Origin: Candidatus Halobonum tyrrellensis G22 | Lineage (GTDB): Archaea; Halobacteriota; Halobacteria; Halobacteriales; Haloferacaceae | Length of the DNA stretch: 64,000 bases | Reading direction: 5' to 3' | Assembly (NCBI RefSeq): GCF_000495475.1 | Contig: NZ_ASGZ01000021.1 | Coordinates: 1 to 64,000, forward strand | The notes under the pieces: generated by a model | Database searches by the model: none | The model's input: only the letters and a program-made list of their open reading frames with translations | Told to the model about the DNA's origin: nothing | In this document: positions 26,009 to 35,600 of the stretch, one piece after another | Position numbering within the stretch: position 1 is the first letter of the stretch | Layout of the letters: each line of letters opens with the position of its first letter | Translations under genes and position numbers: made by a program

Positions 26009-26977
26009 ATGAACGACACACACGACCACGAATCAAGTATCGACCTCCCAGAAGTTTGGAAGGACGCAAAAGAATGCCTCGACAACGCCCCTAGCCCGTC
26101 CGCGGAGGGGCAACTCGCCTCTGAGTTCGCGGAGTCTATCGCACTCGCAGTTAGTGAGGGTGAGAAGATGACGACGGCAGAGTCGCTTCTCGGCCAGTTC
26201 GCACGGAATTCTGACATCGCAAAGTCGACGATGGTTAAGGAATTCGAAGAGGAGTTAGAGGCTCTCGAAGCCGCCACGGAAGAGGATGAGGACGACGGCG
26301 ATGGAGAGGTGCTGAAGCACTCAATAGACACTCTACTTGAGTCCCACCTCGACGAACTCACTATCTACAAGCCGAGTGACGCGTCTGCGAAGCCGCGGTA
26401 CTCGTGGGCGTTCGGGACAGGAGTGAGGGTTGAGACCGAAACGGAACACCTCGCCCCGGACTCGTTCTGTCAGTGCTACCACGACGCATCTGGTGCAGAA
26501 CGGAACGCGAGGACGCCCGACGACCTCAACGGGTCTTGGACAGAATATGTGCGCGACCTCATTTCGGCCCTTCAAAACGATGGGGAGAAGGTACGCGTTG
26601 TCCCTGTGGAGGGTGTTCGGACGCAGGCTGTCCAAGACCTCCGCGATGCTGTGGAGGGCAAGCCGGCGACGACCGACCTGAAGACCGCGGCCCAGCAGTA
26701 CCGTCCGTACGTCAACCCCGACGACCCAAGCGTGGTACAGGTACCGTCAGCGGCCATTGAGCGCATCCTCGCCAACTTCGAGGATTGCTCGTACAACGAC
26801 CTTCAAATCGAACTCGACAAGCGGGAGGTGCGTGCAGGGAACGTCCGCCAGACGCAGGTCGCCCGCGGTATGAACGTCCGCTTTTGGCTACTTGACCGCG
26901 AGTGGCTGGATGTGGAGGTTGAGGAGGGCGAACAAGAGACTGCAGAGAACGGGGGTGACTCCCGTGTCGAGGCATGA
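26009..26977 (+). CDS. Hypothetical protein of the replication operon
   Basis: A 322-residue acidic protein. Residues 1-110 are helical with a Glu/Asp-rich run. Then come SAKPRYSWAFGTGVRVETET, a Cys pair (DSFCQCYHDASGAERN) and a C-terminal domain VPSAAIERILANFEDCSYND ... VARGMNVRFWLLDREWLDVE. That last domain could be a winged helix, but I do not recognise the family. The gene overlaps the helicase gene by four bases (ATGA) and lies upstream of helicase and primase, so an accessory role in replication is likely by context only. Confidence 0.8.
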   Translation: MNDTHDHESSIDLPEVWKDAKECLDNAPSPSAEGQLASEFAESIALAVSEGEKMTTAESLLGQFARNSDIAKSTMVKEFEEELEALEAATEEDEDDGDGEVLKHSIDTLLESHLDELTIYKPSDASAKPRYSWAFGTGVRVETETEHLAPDSFCQCYHDASGAERNARTPDDLNGSWTEYVRDLISALQNDGEKVRVVPVEGVRTQAVQDLRDAVEGKPATTDLKTAAQQYRPYVNPDDPSVVQVPSAAIERILANFEDCSYNDLQIELDKREVRAGNVRQTQVARGMNVRFWLLDREWLDVEVEEGEQETAENGGDSRVEA

Positions 26978-28851
26978 ATGGCATCGACATCGTAGGGGTC
27001 GAAAAGGTCCCTATCGACAAATCCCTGAAAATCAACGGCCCACCGGGAACGGGTAAGACGACGCAGGGTATCGCACGGGTCGTTGACCTTATCGAGACGC
27101 ACGGGTACACTGTTCAAGACATCGCATGGGCGACGTACCGACGTTCGCTTGCTGAGGACGTTCTCGACCGCCTCGTCGATGCGGAGGTGTTGACGGACGA
27201 CGACATGGAGAAACCGTGGCTCGGTCGTACTGAGTACTTCAGTACGGTCCACGCCATCGCTCGACGCATCGCGGAACGGAACGAAATCCGTCAGTGGAAC
27301 GCTCCGCGGTGGCACGATAAGCAGGACTTCATGCTTTCACAGTATTCGCTCCCGTTCGAGAGCAACTCGAACAACTCGCCCGACTATGGGGCACTCCTGT
27401 TCGGCGTCTACCAGTGGTTAGTGAACAACAACCTCCCGATGGATGCCGCCCACCAGTGCCCTCGGTTCGACGAACTCCAGTCGGAATGGTCGTCCCACTC
27501 ATCTCTCAACCAGTTCGAGGGGGAGTGGGAAGATTACAAGCAAGAGAACAATATCGTAGACTTCCACGAGTACTTGACACACGTTCGAGACGGGGGCATC
27601 GCGCCCCCAGTCGACGTGGTGGTCATCGACGAGTACCACGACGCGTACCCGTTGCTTGACGACGTATGCAGGATGTGGATTGACGCCGCGGAGGTAGCTA
27701 TTGTCCTCGGCGACCCACAACAAGTCGTCAACGTCCACGAGGGGGCGACACCTAAACTGTTCGAGGACCTCGCCCACCCCGAAGTCCAACTGGACAAGAC
27801 GTGGCGCGTCCCGCCAGTCCTGTGGGGCGCGGCCGCCGACGTGCTGGCTGGGTACCATGAGCCGCACGAACCCGAGCTTAACGAAGACGTGGTGGGAGAC
27901 CTCTACGAGGTTCGCCCACCCCAAATCGACTACAATAACGATACCGACGAGTGGATGACGCCGTCGCGCGAGTACGGGACACCCGACGACCTCGTTGAAC
28001 GGTTCGACGATTCGATGCTGTTCCTCGCCCGAACACGGAGGATGGTCAAGGGTATCACGCAGGCGTTCCTCGACGAAGGCCTGCTGTTTCGCTCGCAGGT
28101 CGGAAACGGATGGCGTTCGAACGACCGCCGTCGACACGTGTACAACGCACTCCAGCGTCTTCGCGGCGTCGACGTGGAGATGGGTGGCTGGCATGAGTAC
28201 GAGGTCGTCTGGTCTGACGACGCAGGGTCAGCGGACGAGGAACCACCTCAGGAAATGCACAGCTACGAGATGGGTCACCTCCTTCAGCAGACGCCTGCGA
28301 AGTTCCTTCGCCTCTCTCGCGGCGAAATAGACGCGGTGGCCGCCAACCTCCTCGACAGCGCGAAGTGCGTCTCGATTACCCGGCTTGGGACGCTCGTCAC
28401 GGACGAGTTCTGGACGGAGATGACGGGCGGTGCCGGTTCTGTCCATCACCTCGTCCACCGGCAAGGTGACCGCGCACTCGAACATCAAGTCATCGAGGCG
28501 GCGCTCAACTACAACGAGGGGCCGACCATCGAAGTAGCTCCTGACACGCTCCACGACGACGGCCTCGACGACGCACCCGACGCTCGAACCATCCACGCGA
28601 GCAAAGGGTCGGAAGCCACCGTGGCCGTCGTCTACGACGGAATAACGTCGACTATCTCGCAGGGCATTCGGCGTGACCCGACAGTAGCCGCGAACGAAGA
28701 CCGCGTCTGGTACGTCGGTCTGACCCGCGCGATGCAGTCCGTCGTGGTCTGCCGAGATGTGTGGTGGTGGGCTGACGAGTACCTGCCGTGGACGATTTCG
28801 GACCGAACGACGAACGCCTCCCTCCCTTCCAAGAAGGGTGATTCCCAATGA
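26974..28851 (+). CDS. UvrD/Rep-type superfamily 1 DNA helicase
   Basis: A 625-residue SF1 helicase. The Walker A box is GPPGTGKTT at residues 22-30. The Walker B box is VVVIDEYHDA near 215-224 and motif III is GDPQQ at 246-250. Motif V is HASKGSEATVAVVYDG and motif VI is VWYVGLTRAMQSVVV, near 585-600. Motif II reads DEYH instead of the usual DEAQ/DEFQ. The enzyme would unwind DNA 3' to 5' by family. It overlaps its neighbours by four bases on both sides, forming one operon with the primase-polymerase downstream. Confidence 0.92.
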   Translation: MNGIDIVGVEKVPIDKSLKINGPPGTGKTTQGIARVVDLIETHGYTVQDIAWATYRRSLAEDVLDRLVDAEVLTDDDMEKPWLGRTEYFSTVHAIARRIAERNEIRQWNAPRWHDKQDFMLSQYSLPFESNSNNSPDYGALLFGVYQWLVNNNLPMDAAHQCPRFDELQSEWSSHSSLNQFEGEWEDYKQENNIVDFHEYLTHVRDGGIAPPVDVVVIDEYHDAYPLLDDVCRMWIDAAEVAIVLGDPQQVVNVHEGATPKLFEDLAHPEVQLDKTWRVPPVLWGAAADVLAGYHEPHEPELNEDVVGDLYEVRPPQIDYNNDTDEWMTPSREYGTPDDLVERFDDSMLFLARTRRMVKGITQAFLDEGLLFRSQVGNGWRSNDRRRHVYNALQRLRGVDVEMGGWHEYEVVWSDDAGSADEEPPQEMHSYEMGHLLQQTPAKFLRLSRGEIDAVAANLLDSAKCVSITRLGTLVTDEFWTEMTGGAGSVHHLVHRQGDRALEHQVIEAALNYNEGPTIEVAPDTLHDDGLDDAPDARTIHASKGSEATVAVVYDGITSTISQGIRRDPTVAANEDRVWYVGLTRAMQSVVVCRDVWWWADEYLPWTISDRTTNASLPSKKGDSQ

Positions 28852-30302
28852 ATACGACCTCCCACGACCACCAAGATATCGACTGGCACAGCATCCGAGA
28901 CCACGTAGTGGCGAATATCGACGATATCCGTCCAGCGACGTACGATGAGATGATGGACGGAGTCGAAGCCATCCATGACTCCAACGAGATACCGATGGGT
29001 GTCCTTGACCTCGCGGTAGAGACTGGTCTCCTCAAGCGGCAAGGAGACGGTCTCGACGACTCGTACACGTTCAATCTGCCGCGGGCCAACGAAGAGGTCG
29101 AAGAGAAGGGCTCTGATACTTCCGAATTGCACATTACCGACGACGGTCGGAAGTACGCTCTAGCGATGGTTGAGCGTGACTCATGGGTCCTCTACGAAGA
29201 GGGTGAGAAGCAGGTGAAGGCTCCCTGGAAGACGGGAAACCTCTACAATGCCGCGTGGGGTGGTCAACTCGACGCCGACGAACAACCGGAGACGGATTTC
29301 GAGACCGCCCGACGTTGGTCGGAGATGGCGCACTCTACGGGACTCCCTGGTGTCGCCGAGTGTGGCGAGGTGCATCCCGGGTACCTGCTCCAACGCGAAC
29401 TGCTTCCACCCGGGGTGAACATCATACTCATCGACATAGACGACTGTATAGACCCCGAAACGAACGAACTCTTACCAGAGGCGCGAAGAATCATCGACCG
29501 CGCGAACTCGTACACCGAGGTCTCGATGTCTGGGACTGGAGTTCACATCTTTGTCTTCGGCCGCCTCCCCGAGTGGTTCCCATCCTCACGGCTCGTAGAA
29601 CCGATGCATACGGACGAACAACCCGCGGGGGAACAACCGAAGGTGGAAATCTACCAGCGACGACGCATCGTTATCACGACAGGCGACCACCTCGCCGGTA
29701 CGCCTGACGATGTGGCGGACGGGCACGACCTCATCGCGGACCTCTGTGACGAGTACTATGAAGACGACCGTACCGCAGAGGACGTACTGAAGGACCTCTC
29801 GTCGCGCGACGACAAGTACGACAGCGAGTCCTCTTCAGGCGACCGCTCACCGTACTTTGATGTAGACCCGGCGTCACTCCTCGGGTCAGGCTACCGAAAA
29901 GTTGGAACTCGCGTACAAGGACCACACCCTAAGCACGGTTCCTCAGGTGGTTCGTCGTTCGCCGACGGAGGGCGGAATTTCGCTGTCGAGAACGACGTGT
30001 GGACGTGTTACCGCCACGGTACGGGTGGGAATGCCCTACACCTCGTCGCGGTGATGGAAGAGTACCTCAACTGCGGAGACGCAGGCTCCGGATGTCTGGA
30101 TTCGCTGTCAGACACAGAGTTCGCTCAACTCTGTTTGGACGCCCGCGACAACCACGGATTTAGCGGGAAGCCGCCCTACCAAGCCCTCCTTGGAGTTGCT
30201 AAGTCACAAGGTCTCGCCGCGGACTCGGCTGACCAATTCGATTACGGGCTTCGTGACGTTCTCACAACGATGTACGAAGGCACAGACTCGGGGATGCTCT
30301 GA
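28848..30302 (+). CDS. Primase-polymerase (archaeo-eukaryotic primase family)
   Basis: A 484-residue protein. The catalytic hhhDhD motif is ILIDIDD at about 193-199. The second motif is SGTGVHIFVFG at 228-238 with its His, followed by VEIYQRRRIVITTGDHL, the third conserved region. These define the prim-pol domain of plasmid and viral replication proteins. N-terminal to it are about 120 residues with a winged-helix look (LDLAVETGLLKRQGDGL). The C-terminal part has VWTCYRHGTGGNALHLVAVM, similar to the zinc-associated segment of such primases. With the adjoining helicase it makes a self-sufficient initiation module. A shorter relative lies at 42648-43247. Confidence 0.88.
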   Translation: MNTTSHDHQDIDWHSIRDHVVANIDDIRPATYDEMMDGVEAIHDSNEIPMGVLDLAVETGLLKRQGDGLDDSYTFNLPRANEEVEEKGSDTSELHITDDGRKYALAMVERDSWVLYEEGEKQVKAPWKTGNLYNAAWGGQLDADEQPETDFETARRWSEMAHSTGLPGVAECGEVHPGYLLQRELLPPGVNIILIDIDDCIDPETNELLPEARRIIDRANSYTEVSMSGTGVHIFVFGRLPEWFPSSRLVEPMHTDEQPAGEQPKVEIYQRRRIVITTGDHLAGTPDDVADGHDLIADLCDEYYEDDRTAEDVLKDLSSRDDKYDSESSSGDRSPYFDVDPASLLGSGYRKVGTRVQGPHPKHGSSGGSSFADGGRNFAVENDVWTCYRHGTGGNALHLVAVMEEYLNCGDAGSGCLDSLSDTEFAQLCLDARDNHGFSGKPPYQALLGVAKSQGLAADSADQFDYGLRDVLTTMYEGTDSGML

Positions 30303-30499
30303 CCTCTCCGACTGCGGCCCGAACCCATTCATATCGGTCAATAAAGGTTCAGACAGTCAGAGTCGGTAAGCCAGTCATCGCTCGTCCACTCGCGTAGCGT
30401 GGGTTCGGTCAGATTGCCTCAGAGACGAACGAGATTGCACCTCAGAGCGACGAAGTGAGTTTCGTAGGGTAGTGGAAGAAGACGACGTTCTACCGCGAC

Positions 30500-30645
30500 G
30501 TGAAGAACCGCAACGGGATTGGCGAGGTGATGAGTCTGTCTGGCATCCCGATGACTGACATTGAGCATTCGACGTGGGACGAGGGTGACTTCATCTTTGA
30601 CGCCGATGAGAATATGGTAGTGCCCATCGTTAGGAATGTGTGTCG
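30500..30645 (+). pseudogene. 5' part of the HEPN-like gene, out of frame
   Basis: This frame reads MSLSGIPMTDIEHSTWDEGD, then FIFDADENMVVPIVRN, which is credible protein, until it runs into TGTGTG at 30637-30642. Removing one TG would join it directly to SNPESEGDITFF, the start of the next frame. It is therefore probably the true N-terminus of the 30640-31332 gene, separated by a two-base slip. The GTG at 30500 or the ATG at 30530 could be the start. Confidence 0.55.
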
Positions 30646-31332
30646 AACCCGGAGTCTGAAGGCGATATCACGTTCTTCGAGTATATCGACCGGCTCGCCG
30701 CGGAGAAGGATATTGCACGCGATAGCATCGAGTACGCTGAACTGATTGAGGAGAAGAAGCCACTCTACATTCTCACTACTGACGAGTTCGGTCCTTTCGA
30801 ACGACGGCGACTCGCTATTTGGGATGTTCAGAAAATTATTCGCTTCGCGTGCGACCAGTACGAGGACGCGTATGAGAGGGCCTTGGAACACAACAAGGGC
30901 GGGAACACAGACTCAATTCCGTTTGAGCCAGCAGAGATAGCTGAGTTCAATGCAAGGTATACTACTGGAAATATGCTATTATTGGCGTACACGCTGGCAT
31001 ACGAATTTGTTGTCGACCTCTCAGCAGAACTTGCTCGGGACAACGACCTCGGAAGTGAGCAGAAATCGGTCTCTCAAATGAAGAAGAAGGAGGTGACTGA
31101 ACGACTCTACGAGGCAGGCGTCATAGACGACGACCTGAAGGGACATATCCAGCACGTCGCCAACCGGCGGAACGAGCTCACTCACGACATTGAGGAGAGA
31201 TATTTACTCTCGAACTTCGCTGATGACTTGGTCAAAGATACGGCCAGACCGCTCTATGCAGTCGACGGTCTCTTCCACATCAAGTTCGACGAGCACGCCT
31301 ACATCCCAGCGGTAGAGATGCAAGAAGAGTAA
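30640..31332 (+). CDS. HEPN-like protein (possible RNase/toxin)
   Basis: A 230-residue reading frame beginning with GTG. The C-terminal half is all-helical and contains ANRRNELTHDIEERYLLSNF. The RxxxxH motif (RNELTH) preceded by a basic residue is the catalytic signature of HEPN domains, many of which are metal-independent RNases in toxin-antitoxin and defence systems. The helix FVVDLSAELARDN and the helix before RxxxxH fit the four-helix bundle. The N-terminus is probably incomplete, since protein-like sequence in another frame continues upstream across a TG repeat. No nucleotidyltransferase partner (MNT) is seen next to it. Confidence 0.65.
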   Translation: MSNPESEGDITFFEYIDRLAAEKDIARDSIEYAELIEEKKPLYILTTDEFGPFERRRLAIWDVQKIIRFACDQYEDAYERALEHNKGGNTDSIPFEPAEIAEFNARYTTGNMLLLAYTLAYEFVVDLSAELARDNDLGSEQKSVSQMKKKEVTERLYEAGVIDDDLKGHIQHVANRRNELTHDIEERYLLSNFADDLVKDTARPLYAVDGLFHIKFDEHAYIPAVEMQEE

Positions 31333-31403
31333 ACAACCGAGACTCGAACCTATTCCGAACGGACTATCCGGTCGTTGATAATGCTACATCGATTACCGCT
31401 TGC

Positions 31404-31967
31404 ATGATTGTAGAAGCGCTCGTCGAGTGGGTGAGCCAGTTCTTTCATCTCACAACCAACAACCCTGGTTCGACGATAGCTCTCCTGAGTCTCCTTGCTG
31501 GAGGTGTCTGGTATCGGTTGAGCAACCTCTCTTCTCCAGAGGACCGCGAGAGGTTCCTTCATCACCGATTCGATGACCGAGCATGGAAGAGAGAGCCACT
31601 AGTAGCAGAGTTCGATACATTACACGTCGTCGAAGCGCAAGGATACCTCTACAAACTCCGCCGATTCTTGTTCGGTCACCTAGATGGGCGGGCCGTACTC
31701 GTGCTCGATACGAATTTTAAGGTTCCTGATGAGGTGTGGGAGCTTGAGGAGTTCGTCGACATCTACAGAGATGAGCTTCCTTGCCACGTAGAGATACAGT
31801 CCTCAAAGCAAATCAGTCCGAGCAGAGTTCAACTCGCTCTAGAGATTCACTCTCTGGACCCAGACGTGATTCAGCTGGTGGTTAGTGAGCTACTCAATTT
31901 CCTTCACCACGTGGACAAAACAGGCGACCCGAACTCCCTACAACTCCGCTCTATCGTCTTAGCCTAA
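31404..31967 (+). CDS. Hypothetical protein with one N-terminal membrane segment
   Basis: A 187-residue protein. A hydrophobic helix at about residues 22-38 (GSTIALLSLLAGGVWY) follows an amphipathic start. The remainder is soluble (FDTLHVVEAQGYLYKLRRFL, HLDGRAVLVLDTNFKVPDEV). Anchoring in the membrane with the C-terminus in the cytosol is likely. No family is recognised. It stands 71 bases after the HEPN-like gene on the same strand. Confidence 0.7.
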   Translation: MIVEALVEWVSQFFHLTTNNPGSTIALLSLLAGGVWYRLSNLSSPEDRERFLHHRFDDRAWKREPLVAEFDTLHVVEAQGYLYKLRRFLFGHLDGRAVLVLDTNFKVPDEVWELEEFVDIYRDELPCHVEIQSSKQISPSRVQLALEIHSLDPDVIQLVVSELLNFLHHVDKTGDPNSLQLRSIVLA

Positions 31968-32026
31968 GCCACTTTGTTTATATCTGCTTCTGAGCCTCTA
32001 GTCACCATCGTTAAGATGTAACCAGT

Positions 32027-32647
32027 ATGAACGCTGGCATGGAACCCCGCTCGGAGGAGGGTGTTGGTATTGAGTTTGATGAGACGAGTAAACACGTTCG
32101 TATCAAGCCGAATCCTGACGAGCAACTGCCCTTAGATGTGTGTTCGGCCGAAGGCGGATGCTTTGTCTTCGATAACAATGGTGCTGAACTCCGACTCAAC
32201 AACCGCCGATACTGGAAGAAGGACCCAAAGGCAATCGTCTGGATGGCGCAAGACCTCCGAGAAGTATACGAAACCCCTCACGAGGTAATAGAGGAAACAG
32301 CGGGATACGAGGTAGTAACTCTGTTCTACGACAGCGAGTACCCGGACGATGATGTTCCTCATAAAGAGCGAACTATGGAACTCGTTGGCCCGAGCCGAGA
32401 ACTCCCTCCGCTTGACGGTCATGACTCAATTGAGCCGCAGGAGTCACCGTTGACGGTCAAGACGGACGATTGGTACGCCGAAGACCATCCCTCAACCATC
32501 CAGATAGTCGATGGGGAGGAGGTACTGAGAGAATGGACGGTTGAACACACAGAGGATGGGGAGAAGAACCCACAACTCGGGGCTGAGGTAGCATGGGCAA
32601 TTCGATTAGCCTACGAGCGGCCGTGGGAACTTCGAGACCAGAGCTGA
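32027..32647 (+). CDS. Hypothetical protein
   Basis: A 206-residue acidic soluble protein. It starts MNAGMEPRSEEGVGIEFDET and includes RRYWKKDPKAIVWMAQDLRE and an ending AEVAWAIRLAYERPWELRDQ. The MEPRSEE start five codons later is an alternative. No motif or membrane segment is visible. It is convergent with the restriction-modification gene, 43 bases apart. Confidence 0.7.
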   Translation: MNAGMEPRSEEGVGIEFDETSKHVRIKPNPDEQLPLDVCSAEGGCFVFDNNGAELRLNNRRYWKKDPKAIVWMAQDLREVYETPHEVIEETAGYEVVTLFYDSEYPDDDVPHKERTMELVGPSRELPPLDGHDSIEPQESPLTVKTDDWYAEDHPSTIQIVDGEEVLREWTVEHTEDGEKNPQLGAEVAWAIRLAYERPWELRDQS

Positions 32648-32690
32648 ACAGCTCTCATCAAAGCGATACACCCACTTCTGAGGAGAGTAA

Positions 32691-35600
32691 CTACTCTGAG
32701 TCACCCATATCTGTCAGCGTCGTCTGGGTCGGCTGAGATTCTTCAAGCGCCTCAATACACAGCTCGGAGAGTTCTGACCGGATGGGCTCCATCTTCTCGC
32801 GTTGCCGCCGTCGAATCCAGCTGAGCGCGGTCAACGGGTTGTACTGGTCAAGTAGTTCGGGGAGAAGTTCCTCCGCCTTCGCCTCTCCACGCATCGCGGC
32901 GTCTCGGATGGCGGTGTGGGTCTCGTCTTCTGGGTTGTACTCCGGGATAGCAACCTCCCAGACGCGTTTGTGAACGTCGCGGCCACCGAAGAGTCCACGA
33001 CTCATCATCTCCTCGATGAGTTCGAGAATGAGCGGCGCGTTGAGGAATCCACAGAGGTAGTACGCCTCATCAACGTTGTCGGTCCCATAGGAGTAGCACT
33101 TGTGGTCAACGACGAGCGGGAGATTGCCCTCGTTGTTGCGCTGAAGGTCGATTTCTGTCTCTTGGGTGGTCGGGTCATCAAGGTCAGCGGTATCGACGAC
33201 TGCTCCGTACACGTATGAACCGCTCGTGTTCTGAAGAACCCGATACCGCGCGTCAGGGTCCTGCTGGGTAAGCTTGTGTCGATAGTTCAGCCACTCAAGC
33301 ACGTCCTCGTCGGTGGTCTCCTCTTTGTAGTCGTCCCATTGCTCTTCCGCGTTGGCTATCCACTCAGGGAGATGCTGGAACCCACTGGTTCGCGCCTCCT
33401 CTTCGGTATAGAGATGGTACGAGTCGTTCTCGATTTCGACCGGGAGGACAGAGAGCGGGAAGTTGAGGTGATGGAAGTGGATGAGCTCACTCCCGGTCAC
33501 GGTGTGGAAGATGAACTGGCTCTCTATCTGTTGGCTCATCTCTACGTTGTCCCACGGTTCCTTTGCACGGTCTTTCGCGCGCTGAGAGGTTTGGACGAGG
33601 GGCGCGGTCGGGTCGGGCGAGAAGGTCGGGTGTTCCTCGAACTCAACGAACCAGAGCGACCGAGGGACGATAGTCGCCCCCTGCCGTATCTGAGATTCGT
33701 ACGGTGACTCGGCGCGGAATACCTCCGGGTCGAGTTCGCGCGTCATCACTACAGAGCGCTCACCGAGGATGTTCAGATAGAACGTCGTCTCCTCCATCTC
33801 AAGCCGCTCACGTGAGACATCTACGTCGACGTTCGCTTCTGGGAGTGTTCCGTTGTACGTCCGACCTTCCACCGGCGAACGCTCTCCCTCTGCTTTCTGT
33901 GCGGCGATGACGCAGGAGGGGACGTTAAAGAGAGGCGATACACCCTCCAAGTCCCAGAGTGTAGTCGGGTGAGCAGAGCCGTCACCAAATTCGAACTCGC
34001 GGAGGTTGGCGAGGTGGTCGGAATTGAAGATGCCACGTGGCATCACGAACGAGATGTAGCCATCATCCTTCAGGTAGTGGTCGATGCTGTATGCGAAGAA
34101 CAGAGCGGCCAGCTCCATGTGCGTCATGTTCTCAACCTCTCCAGAGTCCAGCAGTCCGTACTCGTCAATGGTGAGGTCTCGAACGTGGCTCTCGTAGTCC
34201 TCTCGCGTAATGTAGCGGTACGACAGCCATGGAGGATTGCCCAGTATACGGTCGAACCGCCGATGTTCGAGGTAGATGGGCTTGTAGACGTTCTTCAGGA
34301 TGAACGTCCAGATAGTGTCCCGGTCTTCTTCTTGAAGGTCGCGGATGCGCTTGACGATGCTCTCCCAGATGACGTTCCGCTCTTCATCACTCAACTCGTC
34401 ATAGTCATCCCCGATGCGGCGGCTCAGGAACGCGTTGAGGCTCTCTTGGTTGATGCTATCGTTCGCATCCAAGTACGCCTTGGAGCCGTCGAGTACATCG
34501 TTGAGGATGTCAAGGTCGTCCGCTACCGTGACGGGAATCTCGAATACACCGTCATCCTCGTCGGACTCGAATCTGTAGACCTTCACCCCTTCCATCCGTT
34601 TCTCATAGGAGGGGGGCTGGATGCTGTTGGAGAGGTAGACCGGGATGGAGACGGAGCCGCTTCGGTGGTCCCGGAGAATGTCACCTACCGCAAGGAGGTA
34701 GTTCACGCGGGCCGTGATGACCGCGAGCGGGTGGATGTCGACGCCGACCACGTCCTTGAAGATGTGGTTGAGGAGTTCCTGCCCCTCCTTGTCGAGGTTC
34801 TCGCGCTTGTACTGAATAGACTTGAAGAGAAACGTCCCGGACCCGCAGGTCGGGTCAAGCACGGACGCGTCGGGCTCGTCTTCGAGTTGGTCCTCGACGA
34901 CTTCCTGCACGAGCCAGTCAGGCGTGTAGTACTCGCCGAGACTGTGCCGCTCTTGTTGCCCGACGAGGTTTTGGTACAGTTCCTTCAGCACGTCCTCTTC
35001 GATAGTCGTGAGGTTGTAGTCACGGAGCCGGGAGAGGAGATGCTGAGCGACTCGCGTGTCAGCGCTATCTGCTTCAGGGCGCGAAATCCACGCGAAGAAG
35101 TCTTCCTCGATAAAGTTCCGAATGCCCCACCGTGAGAAGACTTCTCCAGTTATGACCTCATGGACTTCACCATCAGGAAGAGTTCCGCCGGAGTACTGAA
35201 CGTAGGCCATCAGCTTGGCGAGGACGCTCAGATACGTGTGGCGAAGGAACAGTTCCTCTGAATGGTGTTCCTGCTCCCCGTGAACGATTTCGAGGTAGCG
35301 CCGCCACTCGTCAAAGAGAACCTCGGCACCGTCCTCACGTACGTCGTCCCACTCCTCTTTCAGTAGCTCAAGCCCTTCGCGGTAGAGCGGCGTACCTGGA
35401 CCGAAGTCGCTGACGAAGTTCTCCGCGGTAGGGGCGATATTGTCACTGAAGAGCAGGTACTGGTCGAGCTTGCGGTATACGCTTTCAGCATCGTCCTCGG
35501 CGAGATGTATCTCGTCGACAGGGTTGAGTTCAACATTGTCGGGACTCAACGTCTCTCCATCCTCTAATTCTGCCGTGTAGACGATGCAGTCCAAGCCGTC

